This document shows, one piece after another, positions 16,850 to 24,960 of a stretch of DNA of 64,000 nt (position 1 is the first letter of the stretch; every line of letters begins with the position of its first letter). The notes under the pieces were generated by a model. It saw only the letters and a list, made by a program, of their open reading frames with translations. It had not been told where the DNA came from and ran no database searches. A program made the translations under genes and the position numbers. Source of the stretch: Streptococcus sanguinis (GTDB lineage Bacteria > Bacillota > Bacilli > Lactobacillales > Streptococcaceae); assembly GCF_900635155.1 (NCBI RefSeq), contig NZ_LR134002.1:310001-374000 (forward strand). Reading direction: 5' to 3'.

Positions 16850-17578
16850 ATGGAAAAAAACGATATTGTCTACGGTGTGCATGCGGTGACAGAGGCTCTC
16901 GCAGCTAACACTGGAAATAAACTCTATATTCAAGACGACCTGCGTGGTAAAAAGGTCGATAAAATCAAAGATTTAGCAGCGGAAAAAAAGGTCTCCATCT
17001 CATGGACGCCTAAGAAGAATTTGCAGGAAATGACTGACGGAGCTGTTCATCAGGGCTTTGTTCTGCGGGTGGCGGAGTTCGCCTATACTGACTTCGAGGT
17101 GCTGTTGAAAAAAGCAGAGCAGGAAGACAATCCTCTCTTGTTGATTTTGGACGGGCTGACTGACCCGCATAATCTGGGCTCTATCTTGCGGACGGCTGAC
17201 GCGACCAATGTGGCTGGAGTCATCATTCCCAAGCACCGGGCAGTCGGTGTGACACCAGTCGTTGCCAAGACCTCAACGGGTGCCATTGAGCATATTCCCA
17301 TTGCCCGTGTGACCAACCTCAGCCAGACACTGGACAAGCTCAAGGAAGCTGGTTTCTGGATTTTCGGTACAGATATGCAGGGGACGCCTTCTCATAAGTG
17401 GAATACAGCAGGCAAGCTGGCCCTCATCATCGGTAACGAAGGTAAGGGGATTTCAAGCAATATTAAAAAGCAGGTGGACGAGATGATTTCCATTCCTATG
17501 AATGGCCATGTCCAGAGCCTCAATGCCAGTGTCGCAGCGGCTATTCTCATGTATGAAGTCTTTCGCAATCGCCTATGA
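16850..17578 (+). CDS. rlmB: 23S rRNA (guanosine-2'-O)-methyltransferase RlmB (TrmH family)
   Basis: 242 residues. A short substrate-binding N-terminal domain (VYGVHAVTEALAANTG) is followed by a SPOUT methyltransferase with its knot motifs: LDGLTDPHNLGSILRTADA, IIGNEGKGIS and SLNASVAAAILMYE. It methylates a G in the peptidyl-transferase region of 23S rRNA. The ATG at 16850 matches the family start. The frame is open further upstream but only with a TTG and no site. The stop overlaps the next gene by four bases. Confidence 0.93.
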   Translation: MEKNDIVYGVHAVTEALAANTGNKLYIQDDLRGKKVDKIKDLAAEKKVSISWTPKKNLQEMTDGAVHQGFVLRVAEFAYTDFEVLLKKAEQEDNPLLLILDGLTDPHNLGSILRTADATNVAGVIIPKHRAVGVTPVVAKTSTGAIEHIPIARVTNLSQTLDKLKEAGFWIFGTDMQGTPSHKWNTAGKLALIIGNEGKGISSNIKKQVDEMISIPMNGHVQSLNASVAAAILMYEVFRNRL

Positions 17579-18096
17579 AAAGAAAAATCTTACTGGTGGA
17601 CGGCTACAATATGACGGCCTTTTGGCGGGAGACTCGTCCTTACTTTAACCGCGGAGAACTAGATGCCGCGCGAACGATTCTGCTCCAGAAGCTCAGTAAT
17701 TATGCCAGCTTTGAAGGATTGGAAGTTATCTGCGTCTTTGATGCCCAGTATATGCCGGGAGTTCGGCAGACCTATGAGGAGTTTAATGTGACGGTCGTTT
17801 TCACCGAGGAAGAGGAAACGGCGGATGACTATATCGAGCGCATGGCAGCTGAACTTAATACACCCAAAAATCAGGTGTCGGTTGCGACCAGCGATCTCAA
17901 TGAGCAGTGGACTGTCTTCGCCCAAGGGGCTTTGAGAGTGTCCGCTAGAGAGCTAGAGAAGCGAGTGTCTGTTACCAAATCAGACCTCAATAAACTGAGC
18001 GGACAAATCAACCTGCAAAGACCACCCTTGCGACCGATGGACAGCCAATCTTTGCGCGATTTACAAAAAATGATGGAGAAAAAAGATGACCTTTAA
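17575..18096 (+). CDS. rae1: NYN-domain ribonuclease, Rae1/YacP family
   Basis: 173 residues. The PIN-like NYN fold is seen in ILLVDGYNMTAFW (first Asp), VICVFDAQYMPG and ETADDYIERMA (acidic cluster), with VATSDLNEQW late. Bacillus Rae1 (YacP) is a ribosome-associated endonuclease that cuts certain mRNAs during translation. Overlap by four bases with rlmB (ATGA) and by 11 with degV implies translational coupling. Confidence 0.85.
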   Translation: MKRKILLVDGYNMTAFWRETRPYFNRGELDAARTILLQKLSNYASFEGLEVICVFDAQYMPGVRQTYEEFNVTVVFTEEEETADDYIERMAAELNTPKNQVSVATSDLNEQWTVFAQGALRVSARELEKRVSVTKSDLNKLSGQINLQRPPLRPMDSQSLRDLQKMMEKKDDL

Positions 18097-18949
18097 AATT
18101 TTAACCGATTCAACAGCAGACCTGCCAGAAAACTGGACCCAGGAAAATGATGTGCAGGTCCTAGGCCTGACCATTCAGCTGGATGGTCAAACCTATGAGA
18201 CAGTTGGCGCAGGCAAGCTGACCAGCCAAGAACTTCTGGATAAGATGGAGTCCGGCAGCAAGCCGACTACCAGCCAGATCAATGTCGGCCAGTTTGAAGA
18301 TGTCTTTCGCGACTATGCTAAGGAAGGAATGCCAGTTCTCTATGTAGCCTTTGCTTCGGCCTTGTCTGGTACTTATCAGAGTGCAGTTATGGCGCGAGAA
18401 ATCGTCATGGAAGATTTTCCAGATGCACTGATTCGTATCATTGATACCAAGGCAGCTTCTATGGGTGAAGGACTTTTAGTCATGAAGGCGGCAGAAGCTA
18501 GAGCCGCAGGTCAGAGCTTGGAGCAGACAGCAGACTTGATTGAGAGCTTGGTGCCTAAGGTTAAGACATATTTTCTGGTTGATGATCTCAATCACCTCAT
18601 GCGGGGAGGTCGGATTTCCAAAACTGCTGCGCTTATGGGGAGCTTAGTTAATATCAAGCCGATTATCGCTGTCAAGGTAGATGGGACTCTGGACTCGGTC
18701 GCTAAGGTTCGCGGTAAGAAGAAGGCACAGGCCGAAGTAGTCCGCATGACTCTGGAGGGAGTTGCTGACCCACGGGTGGTCATCGCCTATGCAGGTGCCA
18801 AAGAGATTGCTGAGAGTCTAAAAGCCCAGCTGCTGGAAAGCGACCAAGTGGAGGAAGTCCTCCTCATGCCTCTGGGACCTGTCATTTCTAGCCATACTGG
18901 TCCTGGAACTTTGGGACTCTTCAGTATTGCCCAAGACATTCAAGACTAA
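18086..18949 (+). CDS. DegV family fatty-acid-binding protein
   Basis: 287 residues of the DegV fold. ILTDSTADLP at the start, PTTSQINVGQFED, AFASALSGTYQSA and LNHLMRGGRISK are the family landmarks that bind a fatty acid carboxylate. In Gram-positive bacteria such proteins (FakB) present fatty acids to the kinase FakA for incorporation into phospholipid. A FakB role here is inference. It is coupled to the upstream ribonuclease gene and followed by the rplM promoter. Confidence 0.88.
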   Translation: MTFKILTDSTADLPENWTQENDVQVLGLTIQLDGQTYETVGAGKLTSQELLDKMESGSKPTTSQINVGQFEDVFRDYAKEGMPVLYVAFASALSGTYQSAVMAREIVMEDFPDALIRIIDTKAASMGEGLLVMKAAEARAAGQSLEQTADLIESLVPKVKTYFLVDDLNHLMRGGRISKTAALMGSLVNIKPIIAVKVDGTLDSVAKVRGKKKAQAEVVRMTLEGVADPRVVIAYAGAKEIAESLKAQLLESDQVEEVLLMPLGPVISSHTGPGTLGLFSIAQDIQD

Positions 18950-18993
18950 GAAAACATGAAATCGCTATTTCATAAATAATTGCTTCAAATCTA

Positions 18994-19029
18994 TTGCTTT
19001 TGCCTACTATTTTTGATATGATAGTAGGC
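18994..19029 (+). promoter_or_regulatory. rplM-rpsI promoter with embedded palindrome
   Basis: TTGCTT (18994-18999) and TATGAT (19017-19022) are 17 bp apart with a TG extension. A perfect 9-bp inverted repeat, GCCTACTAT (19002-19010) with ATAGTAGGC (19021-19029), spans the spacer and -10. Confidence 0.7.
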
Positions 19030-19030
19030 G

Positions 19031-19106
19031 GTATTGTTTACCCCATTTGTAAGGCCCCGGAACCTTTCAAATAACTCGCGGACCGGAACATCCGCCCTGT
19101 AAACAA
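19031..19106 (+). ncRNA. Ribosomal protein L13 leader
   Basis: The 5' leader of rplM is closed by TGTTTAC (19035-19041) pairing with GTAAACA (19099-19105), with GC-rich internal hairpins (GGCCCCGG..., CGCGGACCGGAACATCCG). Position and shape fit the L13 leader family of Firmicutes, thought to bind L13 and repress the rplM-rpsI operon. Confidence 0.75.
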
Positions 19107-19129
19107 AAACGATATTCATAGGAGAAATC

Positions 19130-19576
19130 ATGAACAAAACAACATACATGGCTAAGCCAGGTGAAGTTGAACGCAAATGGTATGTAGTGGACGCTACTGA
19201 TGTCCCTCTTGGACGCCTTTCTGCTGTTGTAGCAAGCGTACTTCGCGGAAAAAACAAACCAACCTTTACACCACACACTGATACAGGTGACTTCGTAATC
19301 GTTATCAACGCTGAAAAAGTAAAATTGACTGGTAAAAAAGCGACTGATAAGATCTACTACACTCACTCTATGTACCCAGGTGGATTGAAACAAATCTCAG
19401 CAGGTGAGCTTCGCTCTAAGAACGCTGTTCGTTTGATCGAAAAATCAGTTAAAGGTATGCTTCCGCACAATACTCTTGGCCGCGCTCAAGGTATGAAGCT
19501 GAAAGTATTTGTAGGCTCTGAGCACACTCACGCTGCACAACAACCAGAAGTTCTTGATATTTCAGGACTTATCTAA
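19130..19576 (+). CDS. rplM: 50S ribosomal protein L13
   Basis: 148 residues, the standard length. [26 protein letters not shown] and the [12 protein letters not shown] signature are diagnostic. It is an early-assembly 23S rRNA binding protein. AGGAG precedes the ATG. First gene of the two-gene rplM-rpsI operon and probably autoregulated through the leader. Codon use is strongly biased, as expected of a highly expressed gene. Confidence 0.98.
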   Translation: MNKTTYMAKPGEVERKWYVVDATDVPLGRLSAVVASVLRGKNKPTFTPHTDTGDFVIVINAEKVKLTGKKATDKIYYTHSMYPGGLKQISAGELRSKNAVRLIEKSVKGMLPHNTLGRAQGMKLKVFVGSEHTHAAQQPEVLDISGLI

Positions 19577-19595
19577 GGAAAGGAACAAATAAGCT

Positions 19596-19988
19596 ATGTC
19601 ACAAGCACAATATGCAGGTACTGGACGTCGTAAAAACGCTGTTGCACGCGTTCGCCTTGTTCCAGGAACTGGTAAAATCACTGTAAACAAAAAAGATGTT
19701 GAAGAGTACATCCCACACGCTGACCTTCGCTTGGTTATCAACCAACCATTCGCAGTTACTTCAACTGTTGGTCAATACGACGTTTTCGTAAACGTTGATG
19801 GTGGTGGCTACGCTGGTCAATCAGGTGCGATCCGTCACGGTATCGCTCGTGCCCTTCTTCAAGTAGACCCAGACTTCCGCGATTCATTGAAACGCGCAGG
19901 ACTTCTTACTCGTGATGCCCGTATGGTAGAACGTAAGAAACCAGGTCTTAAGAAAGCTCGTAAAGCATCACAATTCTCAAAACGTTAA
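19596..19988 (+). CDS. rpsI: 30S ribosomal protein S9
   Basis: 130 residues. [19 protein letters not shown] at the N terminus and the basic tail [14 protein letters not shown], whose end reaches the decoding site, identify S9. AAAGGA precedes the ATG. Its last roughly 45 bases are a direct repeat of segments at 21268 and 26063, so the 3' end of the gene has served as an attachment site for integrating elements. The coding sequence at this copy is intact. Confidence 0.98.
   Translation: MSQAQYAGTGRRKNAVARVRLVPGTGKITVNKKDVEEYIPHADLRLVINQPFAVTSTVGQYDVFVNVDGGGYAGQSGAIRHGIARALLQVDPDFRDSLKRAGLLTRDARMVERKKPGLKKARKASQFSKR
19939..19988 (+). repeat. Attachment-type repeat, copy 1 (3' end of rpsI)
   Basis: The final codons of rpsI. 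The first 37 bases (19939-19975) are identical to copies at 21268-21304 and, for 35 of them, to 26063-26097. After that this copy reads CTCAAAACGTTAA, while the two others read TAGTAAACGTTAA. This is taken as attL. Confidence 0.8.
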
Positions 19989-20014
19989 GAACCAGCTACA
20001 ATACAGCATTTACA

Positions 20015-20049
20015 ACACTTCATGGTTCACACCATGGGGTGTTTTTTTG
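20015..20049 (+). terminator. rpsI operon terminator
   Basis: A 12-bp stem (20015-20026 with 20031-20042, two G-U pairs), a 4-nt loop and seven T. Confidence 0.85.
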
Positions 20050-20155
20050 ATGATTTTTAGCAAAATTTACACCATTATTAATTTATTGTGTAAGTAAACA
20101 ATTTTCTTCAAATGAAAGTCCCACTTTTAAAGCAAATGGGAAAGCTTTAACTAAG

Positions 20156-20392
20156 TTGATACACTTTGTAGAATCTTATCCTGGATTGCTAAATCCTTGT
20201 ATTGCTTATAGTTTTACAAAAGGGAATATATCATCATTCGAAACAGTAATAGTCTCTATTGAAGATATTCGAGAATTGACTAGGGTTGGTGGAGTATTTT
20301 CAGATGCAGGAGGTCATCTACATCTGAATACGGATTTAACTTCAGACTTACCAAAGTCTGCAATTTATAAAAAATGGAAAATGGTTGAGTAA
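20156..20392 (+). CDS. Hypothetical fragment in the decayed element
   Basis: An open frame of 78 codons from a TTG, and open for about another 18 codons upstream without a usable start, ending at TAA 20392. The protein reads ...HFVESYPGLLNPCIAYSFTKGNISSFETVIVSIEDIRELTRVGG...; no family was recognised. No ribosome binding site precedes it, so it is probably the 3' remnant of a longer accessory gene. Confidence 0.35.
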   Translation: MIHFVESYPGLLNPCIAYSFTKGNISSFETVIVSIEDIRELTRVGGVFSDAGGHLHLNTDLTSDLPKSAIYKKWKMVE

Positions 20393-20429
20393 CTATCATT
20401 AATAACTACTATTTTAATACTTTTAAAAA

Positions 20430-20540
20430 ATAGGTCAAAACTGCGATTTAAAAGCTGTAAAGAATGGTAAATATTGGCGCGTAAGTGAAACTAATTTACA
20501 AGATTTTATAGAACACGGAACAAAGAAAAATGTTAAGTAA
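20430..20540 (+). pseudogene. Excisionase-like helix-turn-helix fragment
   Basis: A frame of 36 codons ending TAA at 20538-20540, with no start codon. The peptide KAVKNGKYWRVSETNLQDF continues into an IEHG segment. A xGxYWRxxxxxLxxFIxxG pattern is typical of the winged-helix domain of excisionases and related MerR-like DNA-binding proteins on integrative elements. The N-terminal half is missing. The assignment is by motif only. Confidence 0.5.
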
Positions 20541-20634
20541 AAACATTTACAACAACTTAACTGAAATATCTCTATTTTTGGAAATTAGTATTAGAGAAAG
20601 CAGAAAAAACAAAAAAGAAAAGGTAATAAAGATT

Positions 20635-20919
20635 ATGAGTAAAAAAAGTAGAATAGAAAAAAATTCAATTTTTGAAATCGCAGATTGGGGGGCATGCTTT
20701 TTATTTATTATAGTTATTGTTATCGGAATATTAGCATATAACTATGAATGTTTGGGGAAAAAATGGACAAAAGTTTTGGAAATAGTAGGAGGGCCGTTTT
20801 CTTTAGGATTTGGTTTCTTTGCTTTTGAGAGAGGGTTTAAAATGCTAGATGAATATAAAAAAAGAATAGAAAAAAATCGGATAAATGAAAAGACAAGAAA
20901 TAAAAATAGAATATATTAA
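20635..20919 (+). CDS. Small two-helix membrane protein, hypothetical
   Basis: 94 residues from ATG 20635; the frame is open from 20530, but the first 35 residues lack a good start. A basic N terminus is followed by two membrane segments (CFLFIIVIVIGILAY and a shorter GGPFSLGFGFFAF) and a charged Lys/Arg/Asn tail. No family was recognised. The very AT-rich composition suggests recent transfer. The next tiny gene starts inside its 3' end. Confidence 0.45.
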   Translation: MSKKSRIEKNSIFEIADWGACFLFIIVIVIGILAYNYECLGKKWTKVLEIVGGPFSLGFGFFAFERGFKMLDEYKKRIEKNRINEKTRNKNRIY

Positions 20920-20980
20920 ATTAAGAGCGTCTGGAAAATCTTTTGGGTATATTGCTAAAGAACTTTCTTTTATTTTATAA
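20885..20980 (+). pseudogene. Truncated small helix-turn-helix protein of a mobile element
   Basis: A 31-residue frame, MKRQEIKIEYIKLRASG then KSFGYIAKELSF. The pattern RxQGKSxxxIAKEL followed by a recognition helix is common in small DNA-binding proteins of integrative and conjugative elements, but here it stops at the end of the first helix. It is therefore probably a 3'-truncated relic. Overlaps the membrane protein gene by 35 bases. Confidence 0.4.
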
Positions 20981-21267
20981 TTACTTTTTAATATGTAGTT
21001 TAATATACTGATAATCTAAATGAATTAAAGTAGTTATAGAGGGTATAAAAAAACTACTAATCAAATATAATGACTATTAACTAATATAGATTTAAATAAT
21101 TGTGTGAACTTTTCGGTAAAATCTAGCTCAATTCGTATATTTTTAGGGTAAATTTCACACCAATCAAAAGAAAGTTATTCAAATTTGATGAAATTGTTTT
21201 TTCTGAGAATGTCGGAAAGCATTGATTTTAAGCACATATTGAAAGTTATTCAAATAATAGTTTTTTC
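20981..21267. other. AT-rich non-coding stretch before rpsI repeat 2, with direct repeats
   Basis: No gene. A 15-bp direct repeat, GAAAGTTATTCAAAT, occurs at 21170-21184 and 21241-21255, 71 bp apart and just left of the attachment repeat, where integrase arm sites would be expected. A 7-bp inverted pair, GTGTGAA (21102-21108) and TTCACAC (21154-21160), is also present. Confidence 0.5.
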
Positions 21268-21316
21268 AACCAGGTCTTAAGAAAGCTCGTAAAGCATCAC
21301 AATTTAGTAAACGTTA
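21268..21316 (+). repeat. Attachment-type repeat, copy 2 (rpsI 3' end)
   Basis: 37 bases identical to the end of rpsI, then TAGTAAACGTTAA. In frame it would encode the same S9 C terminus ([14 protein letters not shown]). The sequence downstream also matches copy 3 through the following terminator. Confidence 0.8.
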
Positions 21317-21341
21317 ATTCGAGAGAATTACAATACATACA

Positions 21342-21368
21342 AAGAGCACCTTTCAGGGTGTTCTTTTT
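21342..21368 (+). terminator. Terminator following rpsI repeat 2
   Basis: A 9-bp stem (21342-21350 with 21357-21365) and a T run. The near-identical structure follows repeat 3 at 26135, so it travelled with the repeat. Confidence 0.8.
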
Positions 21369-21482
21369 TATCGACACTTTGTAGATTTATAATTGGGAAT
21401 CTCGTTGAATGGTATCAGGTAAATGAAAAGATTCGTTGATAATATCCTATTTCTTCGTACTTTAGTCTAATACCTATAATGT

Positions 21483-21524
21483 AAAAAACTCTAGCTATCA
21501 GGTAGTTGATAGTTAGAGTTTTTT
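21483..21524. terminator. Terminator of mleR
   Basis: A 16-bp stem (21485-21500 with 21507-21522, one G-U pair) with A and T tracts on either side, right beside the mleR stop at 21525 on the - strand. Confidence 0.85.
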
Positions 21525-22403
21525 CTATTCATATGATTTAATTAGATTAAATAAGTCCTCTACTTCTGATGACGGTGTAGCTGATTTAAGGTAAGCGTAA
21601 TAAACTGTAAATGTGATTTGGTCCTCCGGTATTAGAGGGATTTTTATTAAATCATCATCTTCATCAGAAAGGGCGATATCAGCTAGTAAACTAACTCCAA
21701 TCCCTTTCTTTAAAAGTTCTTTAAGAATGACAATGTCGTCACTCTTAAAAAATATTTCTGCCCTGTTTTGATACTTCTGATTAAGTAGTTCAAAAGCTTT
21801 CAGGTGGACAAAGTGTTCATCTAAAAGGATGAAGGATTGATCTACTAAATCTTCAAAAGTGAGGGAAGAAGCAGTAGCAAGAGGATGGTTCTTAGATAAA
21901 ACGACATACAATTCTTTATGAAATAGTTCATGCGTCTCTATTGAAGAATGATTGAGTGGTTCAATCAAACCAAGTAGGCTTGCATCAAGGTCTCCCTTGA
22001 GGAGAAGGTTTAATAACTCCACGGAGCCACCGCGAATAGGACGTACCTTTTTTAAAAAATCAAATTCAGTTTCTTTATGTAAGACAGAGAAAAGATACTG
22101 AATGATAATAGGAGGGAATCCTACAGTAGAGTAATGCGCCAAAGAGCGATTAATTTCTTTGTGAGTAGAAATGACCTCAGGTAAAATCAGTTCTGTATGC
22201 TTCAGAAGGATTTGTCCTTGATTAGTTAATTTAAAGGAGCGATGTGAGGGATCATGGTGAATCAATTTGCAATTAAAGGAGTCCTCTAAGCGCTTGATGG
22301 CATAAGAAATAGATGGTTGGCTGACATTGTGTTGTTTTGCCACTTCCGTATAGGATTGAAGCTGGCAGAGGTCATAAAAATATTGTAGATCTTTTAAATT
22401 CAT
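21525..22403 (-). CDS. mleR: LysR-family regulator of malolactic fermentation
   Basis: 292 residues. The N-terminal helix-turn-helix (LQYFYDLCQLQSYTEVAKQH, SQPSISYAIKRLE) is typical of LysR regulators, followed by a periplasmic-binding-protein-like effector domain. LysR regulators beside malolactic genes (MleR) activate them in acid or malate. It is transcribed away from mleS with one XRE gene in between, so it is not strictly divergent. The ribosome binding site is weak (GTGAG). Confidence 0.85.
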   Translation of the reverse strand: MNLKDLQYFYDLCQLQSYTEVAKQHNVSQPSISYAIKRLEDSFNCKLIHHDPSHRSFKLTNQGQILLKHTELILPEVISTHKEINRSLAHYSTVGFPPIIIQYLFSVLHKETEFDFLKKVRPIRGGSVELLNLLLKGDLDASLLGLIEPLNHSSIETHELFHKELYVVLSKNHPLATASSLTFEDLVDQSFILLDEHFVHLKAFELLNQKYQNRAEIFFKSDDIVILKELLKKGIGVSLLADIALSDEDDDLIKIPLIPEDQITFTVYYAYLKSATPSSEVEDLFNLIKSYE

Positions 22404-22530
22404 ATGGGCTCACTTTCAATAGTTGGAGAAGGAAAATAAGTGGAAATTACCAGATAAATAAATTTTATCCGTATCCTACAATTTGACTATACGAGTATTC
22501 TCTGGTTAAAATGTAAGTGAGTCAGGGATA

Positions 22531-22881
22531 TTAAAGATTATCTAAGATACTTTCAAAAATGACCAAGATCTTTTCTCGTTTATCAATAGGGAGCTGTTTA
22601 ATCTTCATGTTGATTCTTTTGAGTGAAAGATTGTCAGTCTTATCAGAGGTTGATTCAAGGCTATCAAAATTGAAAAATTCCTCTGGGGTCATCTCTAGGG
22701 CGTCAATCACTTTTTCAAGACTGTGAATGGTCAGATTCACATTTTGGTTTTCGAGTTGGTTGATATACTTAAGCCCAAGTCCCGCTTGTTCCGAAAGTTC
22801 TTCCTGGCTCATTTTGTTTTGTGTTCGAAAATATTTCACTTTTTTGGAAATATATTGTTGTAAATAGTTTTTAGTTGTCAT
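22531..22881 (-). CDS. XRE-family transcriptional regulator
   Basis: 116 residues from the ATG at 22881; the frame is open five codons further to a TTG. A Cro/C1 helix-turn-helix covers about residues 8-65 (SKKVKYFRTQNKMSQEELSEQAGL, YINQLENQNVNLTIHSLEKV). A helical C-terminal part follows (MKIKQLPIDKREKILVIFESIL). No clear ribosome binding site precedes it. Two palindromes in its upstream region suggest it represses itself and perhaps the malolactic genes on the other side. Function beyond DNA binding is unknown. Confidence 0.85.
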   Translation of the reverse strand: MTTKNYLQQYISKKVKYFRTQNKMSQEELSEQAGLGLKYINQLENQNVNLTIHSLEKVIDALEMTPEEFFNFDSLESTSDKTDNLSLKRINMKIKQLPIDKREKILVIFESILDNL

Positions 22882-22890
22882 ATAAATAGA

Positions 22891-22938
22891 ATACAAGTTT
22901 TGTATGACAAAAAAACACCTTAAAAAATACGAAGTATT
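22891..22938. promoter_or_regulatory. Two candidate operators upstream of the XRE gene
   Basis: ATACAA-GTT-TTGTAT (22891-22905) and AATAC-GAA-GTATT (22926-22938) are perfect palindromes with shared ATAC/GTAT half-sites, next to the XRE start codon. Binding by the XRE protein is inferred. Confidence 0.5.
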
Positions 22939-23251
22939 GTATAAAAAACTTAAATGATATTTATCTATTGTAATTTGCCTTATGGATTTATATTTTAGTA
23001 TGGCTTTATTTGTCCGATGGTAAAGAGCGATTACCGAAAATCTTATGAGTATAGAAATTTATAACATAAAGAGGTTAAAGAATCACAAAATGGTGCTTTG
23101 AGTAATAATCTACAGAATAAAGAGTTTTCAATAACGCTTTACTTCTAGACTCATTATAACATATACACTAACGATTGTATTTTTTAAATAACAAAGTTCG
23201 CCTAAAAATACATATTAAGTGGTATAATATTATCAAAAAGGAGGTTGCACT
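22939..23251. promoter_or_regulatory. Intergenic region with the mleS promoter
   Basis: A TG-extended consensus -10, TGGTATAAT, has its hexamer at 23223-23228, 23 bases before the mleS start; no good -35 is visible, as expected for an activator-dependent promoter. The rest is AT-rich with no gene seen. Confidence 0.65.
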
Positions 23252-24877
23252 ATGACTGCACATGATATTTTAAACAACCCTTTCCTTAATAAAGGGACTG
23301 CCTTTACCTTAGAGGAACGGAAGGAACTAGGTCTTATTGGTTTATTGCCACCTTATGTTCAAACCATTGAAGAACAAGCGACACAAACTTATGAGCAAAT
23401 GCAAACAAAAGTAAATGATTTGGAAAAACGTCTTTTCCTAATGGAAATTTTTAATACCAACCGTACTCTCTTCTATTATCTCTTTTCTCAACATTTGGAA
23501 GAATTCAATCCAATTGTATATGACCCAACCATTGCAGATACCATTGAAGGCTACAGTGACCTCTTTGTAGATCCGCAATATGCGGGGTATCTTGATATTA
23601 ATCATCCTGAAAATATTGAAGCCACTTTGAAAAATGCTGCTGGGGATTGCGAGATTCGTCTCATTGTTGTAACAGATGCAGAAGGAATTCTTGGAATCGG
23701 TGACTGGGGAACAAATGGTGTCGATATTTCTGTTGGAAAATTGATGGTCTACACGGGTGCTGCTGGAATCGATCCTTCTATGGTCCTTCCTTTAGTTATT
23801 GATGCAGGGACTAACCGTGAAGAACTTCGTAACAATCCTAATTACTTAGGGAATCGTCACGAACGGGTTCGCGGAGATCGTTACTACGACTTCGTTGACC
23901 AATTTGTTCAAACAGCAGAACGTCTCTTTCCTAAACTCTACCTTCACTGGGAAGACTTCGGCCGCTTGAATGCTGCCAATATTCTTGAAAAATACCGGAA
24001 ACAAATTCCAACCTTTAATGATGATATTCAAGGTACAGGAATCGTTACCTTAGGTGGAATCTTTGGTTCACTGGATATTAGTGGTGAAAAATTAACAGAT
24101 CAAGTTTATCTCTGCTATGGTGGTGGTACTGCGGGTGCAGGAATTGCCTCTCGTGTTCTTCGTGAAATGGTGAGTGAAGGTCTTTCTGAAGAAGAAGCCT
24201 ATAAACGTTTCTTTATGGTTGATAAACAAGGTCTTCTCTTTGATGACATGGATGACCTGACTCCTGAACAAAAACCGTTTGCTAAGAAACGTGCCGACTT
24301 TAGTAACGCAGACAAGTTGACTGACCTGCTTGAAGTAGTGAAGACTGTGAAGCCAACCATTCTTGTAGGAACTTCAACTCAACCTAATACCTTCACTAAA
24401 GAAATAGTAGAAGCTATGTGCGAAAATACTGAACGTCCAATGATCTTCCCATTATCAAATCCAACCAAGCTGGCCGAAGCAAGCGCCAAAGATTTGATCG
24501 AATGGTCAGATGGCAAAGCTTTTGTCGCAACAGGAATTCCTGCTGACACGGTCTCTTATAAAGGTGTAGACTATGTGATTGGTCAAGCCAATAATGCCTT
24601 GATTTACCCAGGTCTTGGTCTAGGTATGTTAGCTTCTGAAGCAAGTCTTTTGACAGATGAAATGATTGGAGCAGCGGCTCATTCGTTGAGTGGTATTATC
24701 AATCCAGGCCGACCAGGAGCTCCTGTCTTGCCACCATTCAAGTATGTAGCAGATGTTTCTATTAAAGTAGCGGAAGCAGTCGCTAAAAAAGCGCAAGAGC
24801 AAGGTCTTGCACGCGCCAAGGAAACAGATATGGCCAAAGCAGTGCGTGATTTGAAATGGTATCCAACGTATAAATAA
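23252..24877 (+). CDS. mleS: Malolactic enzyme
   Basis: 541 residues, the usual length. It converts L-malate to L-lactate and CO2 with NAD and Mn as cofactors, consuming a proton and so raising internal pH. It is related to NAD-malic enzyme. The Tyr/Lys region ([24 protein letters not shown]), the metal site ([11 protein letters not shown]) and the Rossmann loop ([13 protein letters not shown]) are visible. AAAGGAGG precedes the ATG. It forms an operon with mleP, separated by a hairpin. Confidence 0.95.
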   Translation: MTAHDILNNPFLNKGTAFTLEERKELGLIGLLPPYVQTIEEQATQTYEQMQTKVNDLEKRLFLMEIFNTNRTLFYYLFSQHLEEFNPIVYDPTIADTIEGYSDLFVDPQYAGYLDINHPENIEATLKNAAGDCEIRLIVVTDAEGILGIGDWGTNGVDISVGKLMVYTGAAGIDPSMVLPLVIDAGTNREELRNNPNYLGNRHERVRGDRYYDFVDQFVQTAERLFPKLYLHWEDFGRLNAANILEKYRKQIPTFNDDIQGTGIVTLGGIFGSLDISGEKLTDQVYLCYGGGTAGAGIASRVLREMVSEGLSEEEAYKRFFMVDKQGLLFDDMDDLTPEQKPFAKKRADFSNADKLTDLLEVVKTVKPTILVGTSTQPNTFTKEIVEAMCENTERPMIFPLSNPTKLAEASAKDLIEWSDGKAFVATGIPADTVSYKGVDYVIGQANNALIYPGLGLGMLASEASLLTDEMIGAAAHSLSGIINPGRPGAPVLPPFKYVADVSIKVAEAVAKKAQEQGLARAKETDMAKAVRDLKWYPTYK

Positions 24878-24891
24878 GTGAATGGAAATAG

Positions 24892-24924
24892 GGTGTACGA
24901 GTATGACTGGATGTTCCGTACACC
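24892..24924 (+). terminator. Hairpin between mleS and mleP
   Basis: A perfect 8-bp stem (24892-24899 with 24917-24924) with a 17-nt loop and a short TTTAAAT tail. It is likely a partial terminator or mRNA end stabiliser that sets the mleS:mleP ratio. Confidence 0.5.
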
Positions 24925-24960
24925 TTTAAATATACGCTATATCATGTAGAAAGGGAGACT

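Larger units (their letters stand above)
19989..21267. mobile_element. Decayed integrative element, segment 1 (between rpsI repeats 1 and 2)
   Basis: About 1.3 kb, AT-rich, bounded by direct repeats of the rpsI 3' end. It holds a fragment resembling an excisionase DNA-binding domain, a small membrane protein and a truncated helix-turn-helix protein, but no integrase or relaxase. It is a remnant, not an active element. Confidence 0.6.
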
